Assembly (NCBI GenBank): GCA_002439555.1
Contig: DJOC01000011.1
Location: forward strand, 1 to 15,447
Direction: 5' to 3'
Origin: Caryophanales bacterium UBA6448
GTDB taxonomy: Bacteria > Bacillota_I > Bacilli_A > RF39 > UBA660
Length of the DNA stretch: 15,447 bases
Below the pieces are notes generated by a model, which ran no database searches, was not told where the DNA came from, and saw only the letters and a program-made list of their open reading frames with translations. The position numbers were made by a program, and so were the translations under genes. This document shows positions 14,999-15,447 of this stretch, piece after piece (positions within the stretch are counted from its first letter, which is position 1; each line of letters opens with the position of its first letter).

Positions 14999-15447
14999 AT
15001 GAAGAAAATATTTTTTATTATTAATATTATTTTAAGTGTTATATCATCTTTATATGGAATATCTATTTTGAATGTAAATTCAGGTACACTTTTTTTCTTA
15101 ATTTGGTTTTTAATTAGTGCATTTTTAATTGTTATAGATTGTCTTATTTATTTTAAAGTTTTTGAAAAGTATAAAGTTTTTAAAAGAATTTTTATTTTTG
15201 TATGTACTATTGGAATATGCGTTTTCTTAACTATTCTTGGATTAATTTTAAGTAAAATGAATGTGAAACCCGTAAATAATTTAGATTATATCATCGTTTT
15301 AGGGGCTCAAGTTAAAGAAAATGGTCCAAGTGTAGTTTTAAAATACCGCCTTGATAGAGCAGTAAGTTATTTAAAAGAAAATATTAATACTTTAGTAATA
15401 GTTTCTGGCGGCCAAGGTGTAAATGAACCCGCTACCGAAGCAAGTGT
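14999..15447 (+). CDS. YdcF/DUF218 (ElyC/SanA-type) membrane protein, 3' truncated by window end
   Basis: The first 149 codons are visible and the frame stays open at the end of the window. Three hydrophobic segments (about residues 4-22, 30-52 and 63-85) precede the start of a DUF218 domain. That domain shows NLDYIIVLGAQVKENGPS, the conserved arginine in LKYRLDRA (R120), LVIVSGGQG and NEPATEA. These are the hallmarks of the YdcF family, which includes E. coli ElyC and SanA, linked to envelope integrity. The membrane topology suggests the domain faces outward in this group. The start at ATG 14999 is supported by the family-like MKKIFFIINI beginning. It lacks a Shine-Dalgarno sequence; a TATGAT at 14982-14987 could make it near-leaderless. 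Biochemical activity is not established for the family as a whole. Confidence 0.9.
   Translation, partial: MKKIFFIINIILSVISSLYGISILNVNSGTLFFLIWFLISAFLIVIDCLIYFKVFEKYKVFKRIFIFVCTIGICVFLTILGLILSKMNVKPVNNLDYIIVLGAQVKENGPSVVLKYRLDRAVSYLKENINTLVIVSGGQGVNEPATEAS

Overview
The window is very AT-rich DNA from a low-GC, peptidoglycan-making bacterium of the Bacilli/Firmicutes type. The standard bacterial code fits: tryptophan is TGG throughout, and TAA, TAG and TGA all act as stops. A SpoVE/FtsW-like flippase-polymerase, a glmS ribozyme and a DUF6512 protein support this. An uncultivated, host-associated Bacilli lineage near the Mollicutes is my best guess, but no 16S or other diagnostic marker is present.

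Region 1 (1-2956) holds the 3' part of an ABC ATPase fused to an FtsX-type permease, then an FtsW/SpoVE-family SEDS glycosyltransferase that touches or overlaps it. Region 2 (about 2968-10518) is a self-contained operon with a promoter, three genes with clear ribosome binding sites, and a strong terminator. Its genes encode a 774-aa nucleotidyltransferase-PHP fusion with a C-terminal membrane anchor, a 57-aa charged protein, and a 1647-aa protein with N-terminal repeats, an unrecognised central block and a degenerate HD-type domain. I do not recognise this as a described system, and it is the most interesting part of the window.

Region 3 (10510-12398, minus strand) holds two translationally coupled, half-length metallopeptidases related to the catalytic half of M3 oligoendopeptidase F. 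They converge on the big operon and share its bidirectional terminator. Region 4 (12399-14431) begins with divergent promoters whose -35 boxes lie in one small palindrome. A glmS ribozyme and glmS follow, and the terminator overlaps the end of the glmS coding sequence. Region 5 (14445-15447) holds a DUF6512 membrane protein and the start of a YdcF/DUF218 membrane protein that runs off the window.

FtsW and GlmS belong to cell-wall synthesis: GlmS makes glucosamine-6-phosphate for UDP-GlcNAc, and FtsW polymerises lipid II. The ribozyme would reduce glmS expression when glucosamine-6-phosphate is abundant. No gene-free stretch exceeds 300 bases. The longest, 12399-12665, holds the two promoters and the ribozyme. 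No tRNA, rRNA, CRISPR array, insertion sequence or phage gene was seen.
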